This document shows positions 49,201 to 61,300 of a stretch of 64,000 nucleotides of DNA, piece after piece (within the stretch, counting starts at the first letter, position 1; every line of letters begins with the position of its first letter). Position numbers and translations under genes: made by a program. The DNA comes from Gamsiella multidivaricata (Eukaryota; Mortierellomycota; Mortierellomycetes; Mortierellales; Mortierellaceae), in the NCBI RefSeq assembly GCF_025024155.1, contig NW_026251742.1, positions 306,266 through 370,265 of the forward strand. The letters are read 5' to 3'. Below the pieces are notes generated by a model, which was not told the DNA's origin, did no database searches, and worked only from the letters and a program-made list of their open reading frames with translations.

Positions 49201-52200
49201 CTTCATCTCTACTCGCTGCCCTTTGAGTTGACGCCGCAGAAGCTCAGCCTCTCTGGCAAGTTGTTCTGCGAAGTGCGTTTCCCTATCGGAAGTGATGCTC
49301 AGCGGGATGCTCTCGGGTACATGCTCCTTAGGCTGTTGCTGAGTAGGTTGGGGATTCTGTTGAAGATTTTCATTTTCCGCCAGAGTGTCGGATAACTGTT
49401 CCGGTTCAATTGGACCTGCAGCTTGGTATCGCCGATGGACATTCTGAGCCTGCTGAAGTGCCTGTTGCAAATGCTGGATTTGGATCAACATATCTGCGTG
49501 AACACTCTGGCTTTTAGTTTCGCCCTGAGAGAGGGCCAACTCAACACGAAGTCGCTGGTTTTCGGTTATCAAGTCATTAAGTTGCTGAGAATGGTCCGAG
49601 GATAATCTCAGAAGAGTTGTCTGTTCCATTTGCATATCCAGATGCATGTCGTCAATTAGGTCGCGCGATTTCTGTAGCTGTATTTTCGGATTCGCAGCGC
49701 TGTCTCGTTCCATTTCCAGTGCCTTAATTTTGGCCAAAAGTGTTGCGATTTCCTGCTTGAGTTGATCATTTTCAGTCAAGTAAGGGTTTGTCGGAATGCG
49801 GCAATGATGGGACGCCCCGTCAAGACTTAGAACGGTGCTCGGAGAATCCAGCTGAGAAGAGTCACCAATCTCCTGTGAGATGGACGTGAACACTGGCGAA
49901 AGAAAGGAATGGCGATTATTCTGACTGCGACCCAGGTCAAGTGAGATGCGATTGTCCTCTGTTGGGTGCGCGACTGTTGGTAATGGCTCCTCTGCGTTCA
50001 TTCCTGGCTCTGCTGCAGCAAAAGTGTTCATAATGACCCGCGATCGCATGACAAGGGGTGGTGAGTGATGACTTGATTTTTGCTGGCGCTTTTCGAGCAG
50101 TTCGCGCGCCTTTTCCAACAGCTTGATTTTTTTGTCGGTGTTAGATCGACCTCCGCCGCCTCCTACTCGCTCCACTAAAAACGCCGACACCGCCACTTGC
50201 CTTCGGGTCAGCGCCTCTTGGCCCAGGACACTGGGGTTGGATGATTGCTGATGCGGCAGGTCATCGGGTGTCATAGATTTGATGTTTGTGGAAGAGAAAG
50301 GCTGAAGCGAATGGATCCTAAGGCCCTCAAAATCCCCTGGCAGCTGCTCCAAGGATGACTGTGACGTATGGTCTAACACTTCCTCTGCTGTCGCATCTGA
50401 CGTCCTCACAGCTCCACCCGTTGTCTGATCTAGGGTAATTGCATTGCCTTCCGGTCGCTTCCAGCCATTTTTACAGAAAGCGTCTCGGGTTTGCTCCTGG
50501 GCTTCCACTAACATTGCAGCAACACCTTCCGTGCTGAAGTGTTCATGAACACTTCCGCCTAAAGTGACGAGTATAGGATGAATAAAGGTTAGAGAAATAT
50601 AAGCATAACATTTTTCTCTGCACAGCGTTGATTGGGACGCGCTTACTCGTGTCATTGAAACTTGCTGCAATAAAGGAATCGGGCTCAGTGGGATCAGGAT
50701 CTAGAGTAGCAGCCTCTGCCGAAGTATAAGCAAATAGCTCCTCAAACGGAGCGACTTGCTTGTGAGCCCAGTCGTATGTTGCTGGCTGCGATGATAAAGG
50801 CTGCGGACTAGAGGATATCCCAGGACTATGTGGCCGTGCATCAGGAAACTGTCGCCGAGAAGCTTTGGGTGGTGGTGGTGGTGGTGGTGGTATGGTCTCC
50901 AGTGGTAAATTCTGGATGGATGTGACAGCCTCGTGGTGCTCAGCGGCTTTAGATTGCAGAAGAGATGGTACGGATGTACTACTCTCGATCCCAGTAATGA
51001 ATTGAGTGGGCGCTACAGTCACAGGGGAACTGCTCGTGGGACGCATGTCGTCGTCTAAAGCCACTGCCCGATTGTTTGAAGGTTCCTCTTCCTGTCCTTG
51101 TACATTTAAAGGTGCTTTTGACTGGGAATGCGTGAGAGGTGAAGTAAAGATCGACGTCGCGCTGCTCTTGACGCCTTTGAAAAGTCGTGACATGCCTCTT
51201 TCGAAGGCCGCTGATTTCGGCATATTCAAGAGGTCTTCCACTGCACTTAATGTCGAGGGATCCAGCAGAGACGCAAGGCCACGCTCTTTAGAAGGAGGAC
51301 TCGTAGCTGAGATAGCTTCTGCTGTGGACGCTGTTGGAGCTGAAATATCCTCAGTTAGAGATACCTGGTCGAAAGCAGATGCCTCTGATTCCACCTGTTG
51401 TGTGCTCCACCACTGTGTATTCGATGATTTGAATGCTGCCTGTCCAGTATGACCATCGTAAAGAAGGGGGGACTGCCTAGTCCGGGGAAAGTAAGGTGCC
51501 TGTGCCAGTTCACTGCCAAGTTCTAGGATAGAGTAGCTGCCGGACTGTCTTGTCATCACGCTTTCATGGGCTGTCATCACGTCGCGATCAAAGGCGGGGC
51601 TATCAGAGTCAGCTAGACTGTTGTTAAATGGCATAGGCTGCTCGCTGTAGGTCTGGCTTGGCAGATGAACGCGAGGCTGGGGCGGAAGTATGTATGATGG
51701 ACTAACAGCACTCTGTACGTTCGTTGCCGTTCTCTCTTGATTGAGAGCCTGATGAAGGGGCTCTGTGTCCGACACCAGTAAAGACAGCCCTGGCTGCATA
51801 GGCTTCGGAGGTTGGGATGTGCTGATGGAAGTTTGGTCCACACGTGACAGCAACGTCGATTCATCCTTGACATGGGTTACTGATACCAGTGGATGCTGAT
51901 GAGTGTCAATGGCCGATGGATAAGCACTCTGAACATGAGTATTCTCTAAGTGACCATGATGTTGGCTATCGCTGGTCTGGGGGTGCTCTTGATGCTGGTA
52001 AAATTTTGAATGGGGTTCCTGGTCCTCCAAGGATCTTTGCTGAGGCCACTGGGATTGATCCGAATGCTCAGGGAAGGACTTCAGGGGTGAGGATAAACAT
52101 ACTACGGCAGGCTCCGGGTGTCTTTGTCCGGGCTGCTTAAAAACAGGAGAAAAGGACGTATGGTGGTTAAATTTAAAAAAAAAAAATCGCCAAGCATATC

Positions 52201-54035
52201 GGTGTTGGACTTTTAGGCGTACTTTCTTGTTCCATACCTGCACAAGATCCTGACTCCCAAAAGTTTTGTTATAAATCAGATCTAATCTCATATGGTGTTC
52301 AGGAATAGCCGGCGAGGGATATGAGGACTCTATGGACCTCTGAGAAACTTTGGGTGTGGGTCTAAGCACGTTGTTAACGTGAGAGCTGAGTCCCTGGTCC
52401 TCAACATTGGCTATGAGACCAACGTCGCGAGTCGCAAGATCAGGCTTTGAAGAACCTGCGATGCCTTGATTGATAGCTAATGCGTCTTCTCTTTGCTCCT
52501 CCCGAAAGACCGTATCGATCGAGTTCTGGGATGTCGGTATGGACTCCTCAGTAAAACTTGAAAGATCTTTAGAAATATCCATTGACGCATGTATGTTCAT
52601 AGCAGGTGTGGGAGAAGGGACGATTGTGCTGACAACGAACTCTGTTAAAGGCTGCTGGGATAAGTCTGTGAAGAAGGCATACGAGTCCACAGCTGAAGAA
52701 CCAGAAAAGAGCTTGGATGTGTCCGTGTCTGGGGATACTGCAAACAATCGAGGCGAGTCAGAGTCCTGCGCTGTTTCAGACAGCTGTTGTTGACTGCTGC
52801 AATCGTTCTGACTGTAAACAACATCTAGGTGGGTATCGTGTGAGGGCGAGCTGTCCCGGATATCTGTCCTGACCTTCCCCATCGTTGCGGCCTGCGTGAT
52901 GCTACCGGATGTGCAAGGATGTTCCAGTGAGCTCTGTACAGGGGCATATGGAAGCGACACGGCTGCAATTTCTGGAAGCATTCTCGATTCTTCTGGGCTC
53001 GTATGAATTTCGGAATTAGCGGGTAATATATGGTCTGGTGCCATGGTTGGCGACGGAGGGGAAGTACTGGTATTCAACACGCTCATGAGATGCCACCGAC
53101 CGGTATCATGCGGGTTGTGCGGTTGTTGCTGTCCTGTTGACAGTGTAGGCGAATGTAATTGCGAATGCTTCCACGACGATGGCAGTTGAGATGGCGGTAT
53201 TACTGGCTGGAAAAGTTCAATAGCTGGTGGACCACCAAAGAGAACATCCGCAGAAGGGAGGATATCTTTGGTAGACTTGTACGCTGTTGTGTGCGCTGAT
53301 GTTGTAGTGTCTGCAGGCGAAACAGATACAACCTGCGACAAATCCCTCCACCTTCCTGGAGAAGTTGCTTTTGATGGTGAGTGCTGTTCAGCGCATTGTG
53401 GCACCGGTGGACTCCATTGTGCATGGCAAGGATTGAGAGCTGGAGAACGCCCTGAGCTTTCTTCTGGCCGTTGTTGTAGGGGTGGTATATGTCCCTGAGG
53501 TGGAGTGTACTGCCCTCTATGCGGTCGCGGAAGATTATACTGATGTAGATGCTGTTGCTGCTGCTGCTGGTTGTGGTGTAAGTGCGATTCTTGCTGCTGT
53601 TGGTCCAGATGTACTTGCGGCTGCTGAAGTCGGCCGGGACTATGTTGAGGCACAGGCAGGGGGCGGACTTGATATTGAAGATGGGGCCTGACAGAAGGCC
53701 GGATCAGGGACTGGATGGGAGAGTGACTGGGACCAGGAGCTGAGTGCTGGAAATTGGCTGAGACAGACGAAACGGCTGTGACTTCGTGGACCGGCTTTGC
53801 CATCCCATCAGGGATCGGTCTCCTGGCGAGGTTAGAGAGAAACGGGGCATTGTTTCCAAAGAGGCTGTCTGCAGTCGGTAAGTCATCTTGAAAGATGCGG
53901 CCGCGGCCAAACGAGTTTACGGGTGCCTGCTCTTGCTGTGGATGCTACCAGGTGGGTTGTCAGTGGCAAGAGAGTTAGCCATCTATTTTCAACGCGCGTG
54001 CACAGAAAGAGAGGGACTCTTAGGCTTACCGGCAT
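46277..54035 (-). CDS. Giant coiled-coil protein of unknown function (2,452 residues)
   Basis: Exons 54035-54030 (six bases, ATG CCG), 53944-52238, 52135-50647, 50558-49100 and 48974-46277. Intron 1 (85 nt) has a GGCTAACTC branch site; the 102-nt intron at 52136-52237 is stop-free and a multiple of three. Residues 1-1,070 are disordered and rich in Pro, Gln, His and Ser, with repeated short motifs of the kind LPTADSLFG and LPSADVLFGG. Short coiled coils appear around 1,300-1,550, and the last about 890 residues are almost continuous coiled coil (for example LEKENQQLRARTE), ending LKPRA. No GRIP domain or other known C-terminal domain is visible. The build resembles golgins or vesicle-tethering scaffolds, but that is inference only. 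Exon 1 is the weakest part; an ATG at 53803 would give a shorter protein. Confidence 0.72.
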
Positions 54036-54188
54036 ATGGTTTTGTATAGCACAATATATTTTTGAGGAAGGGTGGTCCAAGTGGTCCGGATAGGATGCCA
54101 GGTGGCGTGTGTTCGACGCGGGTCAGGGGATGAGGACTGATCGATGAGGGGAAAAGGGAAGGCGAAGGACATTTCAGAGCTGAAAATA

Positions 54189-55910
54189 CGTCACCGAAGA
54201 CGATCTTCCCGCGAGGATGTGCCACTAAACTAAAAAGCTAGACTAACTACTATTTGGCAAACTCGCTTACGGCGGGCATCTTGTATGGACGCTGTTCACT
54301 TGCGTCCACCGCCAACTCGCCCTTGCCCTTGCTCCACCGCGCTACTGCTGCCGCTGCTGCCGGCCTCTGCGTGCGATCTTGCATTCTGCATCCAAGGGTA
54401 GCGCCCATTTTTATCCACCGGTTGAAGATAGAGAGAGCCTTATTGATTGACCAAATGGCTACGAATCGCATTGGCAATGTTGTGCCTCGCCATGATATCG
54501 CAATGCATGTAAGGTTTGCAAGTCGAGCAGTACAGCCTGTGGATCTCCACCTCCCTAGCAAACTGCTCGCAGGTTGGACACTTCTTGGACGTGTAACATT
54601 CGTTCACTCCAATCACGATGTATCCAAGCGACCTGGCCTATATGAGCATAAAAAACCATCAATAATATCAGCGTGCAATAAGGAAAGCCTAGTCTTTGCT
54701 GAGAACTTACCCAGGCCGACTCCGATAACAATCTTGTTGGTTCCATTCCTTTTTCTGCCGATGTTTTCTCCAATTGCCCTGAGAAGACTCTCTGTAATGA
54801 GTCCGAATTCGGTATCTCGCGCTCTTCTTGCGTCCCACCTGTGCTTCTTGAAGTGATTGTTGCCGCTTTAGAACTCATGTAGTCGCTCTTTCACTTTCTA
54901 CAGCTCTACGGCATGGTTCGTGAAGCTGGCACCCTGACCGCGCAACGGTGGAAGCCTTGTCTCTACGCAGCAAATGGATTCGATTCCATCGCTTAGCACG
55001 ATATTCTTCTGCTCCTCCATCCATCTCCGATGCTTGAATGCAGGCTGGTAGACAGCCTTTTGCTTGACTGCGAGATTGTGAAAAGCAACAGGGACCTGAG
55101 GCTGAGAGGTGTCTCCGGAAAGGCTGGCCATATCCACATCATCGCATTTTTCTCCAGTCACTGTCGTCGCACTGCCGGGGTCATGGTTTCTGGGCAGCAG
55201 CACGCTGGCACCCACGACACACGCTTGGTCTAGATCGATACTCCTTGATCTGATCGGGCGCACAACCTTAAAGGTCGATGACATCCTGCCTGCTCTTCAC
55301 AATGTTTCGGATCGTAGTCAAGAAATAATCTATCCTACTAAGTGTGGAGGTCAATCAATAAGGTAGGATATTCTCTGTATTTGACCGAATATAGTTCCTT
55401 CATCTTGAAAGCTGGCAGCTGCAGATGAAACCCGTCTGTATGAATGGAGCCTCGAAGGACATAGCCGCGTTCGGTGTAATTCCTTGGATCAGAGTTGGCC
55501 TGCCGAATGGATTGAATGTACTCTCGCATCGTCGCCAAGTCTATCATAGAAGTTGAGTCCTTAAAACTCCTGGACCCTTTGCGTGGTCCTGCCCTGCCGA
55601 CGTTCGAGAGTAGCTTTGAAATGATGGTGCCGGCAGGCTTTGACTGAAGCCGCAAGATTACATCCGACTGGGACAAAGGCGTGTTCGTGCTTGGGAAATC
55701 CTCCCGTATCAATTCTCGAAGATATGTCTGCAGAATTATGTTCTGCCAGAACAAAATGCAGAGTTCTCTCTCGAAAAAAGACATGAAAGACTTTTCTGGT
55801 CCCGTAAATGGAGCCGTCTTGCGGTAGCTCTGACTAGAGTGGTTCAAGAACATGAAATTCTCAACCGCCTGAAGGCTCAGTTCAACTTCGGTACGAGTTC
55901 CTTTTGCTAC
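54189..55910 (-). pseudogene. Broken second Fanzor copy, including right-end sequence
   Basis: Segments match the 33.8-kb Fanzor in order: TERGYVLRGSIHTDGFHLQL, SIDLDQACVVGAS (RuvC-I), ETRLPPLRG, KIVIGVGLGKFS, GVNECYTSKKCPTCEQF (Glu plus first zinc-finger pair), and MHCDIMARHNIANA (RuvC-III Asp). It is disrupted: an in-frame TAA in the stretch before RuvC-I (VIDL-stop-GCAPDQ), a frame change between that stretch and SIDLDQ, a 1-nt shift plus TAG before the zinc finger, and TAA at 54440-54442. The first intron of the intact copy is absent at the equivalent place. The N-terminal region (ELSLQAVENFMFLNHSS) is longer than in the other copy. Downstream, the CTAGCTTTTT and TTCGGTGACGT motifs (54189-54250) match the intact copy's right end. 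It sits upstream of the giant coiled-coil gene. Confidence 0.8.
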
Positions 55911-56219
55911 TAGGCCTTTCGCCTTTTTGGCTTACAACTATTATGAATATTATGAACATGCCGTTGACGTTAGTGTTGTGGTTCCTTCTAGTATCTTCAA
56001 TGGTTCCCACATGTACAGCTAGAAATGTTTACTGTACCTTTTTCTGTATATCTTCTTGATCTCGACGAATAATTGCTGCAGCAAAACAAGGCACTGGCCG
56101 GATATGGCATCCTGGCCCTGATCTCAGATCTACTATTTCATGTCTGCAGCAAACCGAACTGCTCCGCCCGACGGACAAATCTCAGAACACGTTCGCCTAC
56201 CGCACCGCTCGCACTGCTC

Positions 56220-57560
56220 CGTGAGTAGAGATATGAAAGCAGTGTTGTATGAAACTGGAGGCGCTCAGAGTGTCACTACCAACACCTTCATCATCATCAT
56301 CTCTATTGGTATCACCATCCTCACCATCGCCTTCTCGTTATCATGATCATCATACTCGCCGCCGTCGTCGTCAACTGCAGCATCTTCATCGAGCTCCTCC
56401 GAGCCATCCTTGGTCTTTTCCAGTTCATGTTGACTGCCTGCGTCAACAGCTTTCTCGGCTTATTAGGCGGCAAACATGGACAAAGACTTCGCAGGATATC
56501 TCTGCCTGATTCCTCGGGCATGTCTTGGGCAAAAATACACTCAATGAACCGCCTGATAAGTCACTGGCTCCATCTCTTGGTGTCTAACGCGATGTCGACA
56601 ACCTACTGCAGACAGCCCTGGATTGCTGACTGGTACCAATTCCGACTCTCCAAGAGCTCGCTGTAGATTCGCAGCGACGGTTCCAACATCGAGGGTCACT
56701 GTGGGGTGCTCCCACTCCATTGCTCTAATCAATCCGGCTTTGTCTGTCTTATTGGTCACTGGCGGAAGCCCTTCTTTTTTGCATTCGTTGTCTCTCCTAC
56801 CTTCTTCTTGCCCTTATTTTTTTTTTGTCCTTCTCGTCTTCTCCTTCTTGACAATGTTAGCGGCAGGGCTCAAAGGATATTCCGGCACCTTAATCCAAGG
56901 TTTCCATGTATATTGTTTGAATACTTCCGGCGTCTCATACTGCTTGAGTCGAGTGCGCTCTTTAAAAAAGCACCGCGGGCAATGACATGGTATCCTAGAC
57001 CGAGGCAATGGCGGGTGCCCTTTAACTGTGTCAGTTGACTGGTGTAGAGCAGACGGCAGCAGCAATGAAGATTGCTCCTGTAGTGAACGATTGCATCGAC
57101 TCAGGGGTGGCAGCGGAAGCTTGGACGGATTCTTCGGCGGAGGTGGGCCGATTGTGCGGTACCTGTTGAACTGTTGTGAGGACTTGTGCCGCCGCTAAAA
57201 GTTGAAAATAATTGGTTTTTTTATTTGATCAAAGCCATATACGAGTACCCTCTCTATGCTAACCGCGCCTCTTCAAGCTCGATCCGGATTTGAGAGTAGC
57301 ACTTGCAAAGGATGTCGAATCGCTGTCGAATACTATCGCGGGTTATACTGCCCTCGTCTGTGGAGATCGGACTTGACTAAACTGCACAGGCGTCTGTAGT
57401 AGTTGCACAAACACTCTGTGAGGCGCCGAACGATTCTTTGGCAGTGTTCATTCGAGAGACTTGAGGATGGGCCAAGTAGTGCTTGACCATTTTCGCAACG
57501 TCTAAAGTAAGGCGTCAGAATTGGAGATATATTCTCTTGCTCAGGCATTCAGTCAACTGT
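56220..57560 (-). pseudogene. Decayed mobile-element ORF with Cys/His cluster
   Basis: Successive minus-strand frames read as one eroded protein. From upstream: ENGQALLGPSSSLSNEHCQ, NYYRRLCSLVKSDLHRRG, FDILCKCYSQIRIELEEA, PCHCPRCFFKERTRLKQYET followed by FKQYTWKPW, DKAGLIRAMEWEHPTVTLDV, VTYQAVHECIFAQDMPEESG, and an acidic end, SEELDEDAAVDDDGGEYDD. Stops and frame changes separate the blocks, although some could be introns. CHCPRC followed by a KPW motif resembles zinc-binding N-termini of fungal DNA-transposon ORFs of the KDZ type, as far as I remember them. It lies directly upstream of the broken Fanzor on the same strand, so the two may be parts of one dead element. Confidence 0.4.
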
Positions 57561-58083
57561 CAATCATTACCTTATCCCCTCAGTCTTCGGAGGGTGATGT
57601 ATTCGAGCTGAATTCAAGCTGTTACCCTGTCCCTCTCCCAGCGCCAGTATTCTTTGCTCTGCCGACAAGTTTCTGTCACTCCTACCATCTACGACCCTAC
57701 TGAACCAAGCAGGTACCGGAGAAAAGGCTCGGTTTCCAAGCACCACAGGTGCTCTCCTTATCGAGACAAGCAACTTGCCGACCGGTCTTGGGGCACCGAC
57801 TAATGCTCCTCTTTCGTATCATGGAATTAGGTGGTAGAGTTCCACGCATAAAATAAGAGACGACCGGTTGGCTGGAGAAGGCAAATCACGTTGCAGAAAT
57901 CTGCAATTTTTATTTCGCCTTAAAGGCGTCTTCGTCTCTTTCTTGAGTCTGAGGTGGTTTTTTCGCGTTCCTTCACATCCACATCGCCTTCCTGGTGAAT
58001 GGTTGCTTTCAATTGGGATGGAATAGATACCTTTTATATTCTTTGTGTGAGGAAGAGATGATGGAATGAGTGAGGGTGAGGAA

Positions 58084-58182
<99 letters not shown>

Positions 58183-58395
58183 GTAGATCCAAGAAAGACA
58201 AGATATACGATTGCAATTATGAATTAATGCAATGTCAACAGCGATTGGAACTCTACCACTGAGAGCCGCTGAACCCAAAACGAGCTCCCCCTGTTTTCAA
58301 GTCGAGAACCTCATTTCCTTACCTTGCCTGCAACTTTGTCCTGATCGTTCTGCACCTTGACTGTTGGATTCGCCAGTAACAGAACGAACAGAACG
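57561..58395. other. Intergenic/5' region of the LIM-binding gene, with microsatellite
   Basis: About 835 bp with no recognised coding. It includes the (AG)n tract at 58086-58179 and about 215 bp leading to the start codon at 58396. Minus-strand ORFs reading SLSLSL are products of the repeat. Confidence 0.5.
58086..58179. repeat. (AG)47 dinucleotide microsatellite
   Basis: About 94 bp of uninterrupted AG, starting about 310 bp before the LIM-binding protein start codon. On the minus strand it reads (CT)n. It probably lies in the promoter or 5' UTR and is likely polymorphic. Confidence 0.95.
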
Positions 58396-61300
58396 ATGTT
58401 CAGCCCCAGTAACACCAACGTCAACATCAACTCCAACAACAACGCCAATAACGTTTTGCCCATAGGCGCTCATCAGAATGTCTCCACTCACCCGATGCAA
58501 AATGCAAGCACTGGAGCTGCAAATGCATTTGTAATCCAGGATGGCAGTTTGGCGCCGCTGCGAAGTGCTGTTCTTATGCGACCCTCGGGTACATTGATGG
58601 CACAAGGATTAATGAATGGTCAGCCGCAGACCTTTCAGCAGGCGCACGCTCAACAGCTTCAGTCGCAGCAGTTTCAACTTCAGCTTCAGCAACAACAGAG
58701 ACACCAACACCAACACCAACAGCAACAGCAACAGCAACAGCAACAACAGCAGCCCATCCAGCAAGGCCCTTCATCAGCGCAACAATTTCAGCAAACTCAG
58801 TTGCCTATTCAATTGATCCAGGCACAGGCGATACCCGCTACACCTCTGAACTTTTCGTACCAAGTTCCCTCGCAAACGCCAGTCTACCAACCAGACCAAT
58901 TGAGCGCGGTTCAATTGCAGCAACAGAGGCAGCTACAATTTCAGCAACAACAGCTGCAGCAGCAACACCAACGAGTACCACCACAAATCCACCAGCAACA
59001 GCAGCTTCAGCAGGCACAGCAGCAGCAGCAGCAGCACCTCCAGCTGCAGCTTCAACAACAACAGCAACAACAACGTCAACAGCAGGCACTACAGCTGCAG
59101 ATGCAGCAACTGCAACAGCAGCAAGCTCCACAGCAGCTGGAGCAAAAGCACCAGGAACCGCAACAACAACCGGAACAACCAAAGACTCAGATGCAGCAAC
59201 ATCAAAAGCAACAGCAACAACAGCAATTATTGCACCTAAATTCGCAATCCCAAGTTCAACCACAGCACCCGCAGCCTATATCGGAACCTCAGCCGCAGTC
59301 GCATCAACATCAGCCTCTTCAGGCACAGGCTCCATGGCAAGATGGCGATGCCATTCAATTAAAGTAAGTCAAGTGCGTGTAGCGCTATGTATTGGGTATG
59401 TGCATTGTATAATAACGAATCATTGTCCTTTCTTTTCGAATTAGCAACGCATCAAGTATTGATTTCACACAAGATGAGCAGGAAGGAAAGGCAATACTAC
59501 GGCTAATGGAATTCTGCCGAAGCCTTAGTAATCATGAAGAGGTATTTTGACCTAAGTATCGGTCTACAAACTCATCAGCTGAAATAACGAACTATATGCT
59601 GAAATATCCACGCCCTCATATTGCAAACAACAAATATCTTTTAGAATCAGACGATCGAGTTTTGGCAAGGGTTCGTAAACCAGTTTTATGCGACCGAAGG
59701 TAGACAAAAGTATACACTGGTTAATTCTATGGACAAAGGAATCAAAGTGTTCGGTAAGACTGATGGAGACGACTTAATGTCACACATGTAGTATGCTTGT
59801 CTTTTTTCGGTTGTACGAGTCATCTTATTGACCCATGGAGTAATGATTGTCAACCTTAGAGCTCCCTGTTTCGTCTCTTGCCAAGTTCTACCACGTCAAC
59901 TGCGTATCAGGTGTCAAAGAAATGAGGATGACGCTGGATAGAGTCGTAGGGCTCGTTTCGAAGGCACCTCTGACAGTTGAATGTTCCAAGGTGTCCTTAC
60001 TTTCAGATTACACCAATGGGACCAAGGTTAGCTTCTTGCACCAGACACTACTCTCTGCAAAGGCACGAGTGATTGTTTCATTAACACTTTTTCCAATACG
60101 TAATATCAGGTTATCATGAATGGCACTGTGAAGGTTGTGTTCACGCAGGCATATAAAATCGAGAGGCTGGACTTTACAGCGTCAGATTATGTGGAACTCA
60201 TACCTCGCCCAAAGGAGGATCTATCAACGAGTCCGACTCTGGATCCGAAAGCAGATACGAAAAAAAGGCCGACTTCTAAGCGCGCGGGTGCGTCTAACAA
60301 AGAGGCGTCTCAAAGCGTTCCAGAACGCGTCGTCAATGAATTTGGTGTCACTAACAAAACTATGCGGAATCTCGAGGTAATCGAGCGTACCAATCCTGGA
60401 ATTGATATCTCAGATGAAGGAGTAGCTAGGACCATTATTCTTGCTAATAACCACGATGATTGCATCCCTGATACGCTCTAGATTTCTGATCTGCGCTCCA
60501 GGATGCCGGAGTTGATGCAGTCGACTGCAAGCAATATGAAGCTATCACCAGGTTAGGACTACTACAAGCACTCAAAGTCGGAGGGGGAGGGTCACTGCGT
60601 CATGTTACTGGATGCGCACACTCAACATTTTTTTCTCCTTCCCGCAAAATGAAAGACACAATTCACCCGCATCAGCAGGCTTTGCATGGTACTCAGCCAA
60701 CAGGGAACATAGATATCTCTCACACCCAATTCATGTCGTCCATGGCAATGCCTCCACCAAGCCAAGCGCCACATGTCACTATTTATGGAAACGTAGTTCA
60801 TAACGACCTTACGCAAGTACACTCAGGACTGATGACATCCTCTGGAGGAATGAAGCGGAGATTTTCCACAGGTGCTGCAACTGGAGGTGCAGGTGCCGTA
60901 GGGCCCATGGCTACGCGGTCCCCTTTGCTACAAACCTCCCGTATCAGCACTGAGAATGGTTCAGGGACATCGATCATGGGGTATTCCGCGATGGGAGATT
61001 CGACACCTCACACTGCCCAAAGTCTAACAGGGCTCCCCACAGTATCTGGGATGGCAAGGTCTTCAGTTCCGCTAGCATCGCCCTCTATAACCTCACCTGT
61101 GCTGGTAGCGTCTACCCTTACTACTGGCAATGCAACCTCAACGTCAGTTGCTAAAGGCGGTAAAAGGGCTCGAAACTCCTCCGCCTTATCGGTGGCGGTA
61201 TCAAATAGCGCGAGCAAAGCCTCTGCTGTAGGTGGCACATCCTCAAATGGTACGGTGCGAAATCGCAAAGGAACAGGAAAGAAGGAGAGCAGCTCTAAGC

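Noticed and set aside
58009..58278. Ser-Leu repeat ORFs
   Set aside because: Produced by the (AG)n microsatellite.
58838..59263. Minus-strand Ala/Val-rich ORF
   Set aside because: Reverse complement of the poly-Gln CAG/CAA tracts of the LIM-binding gene; composition artefact.
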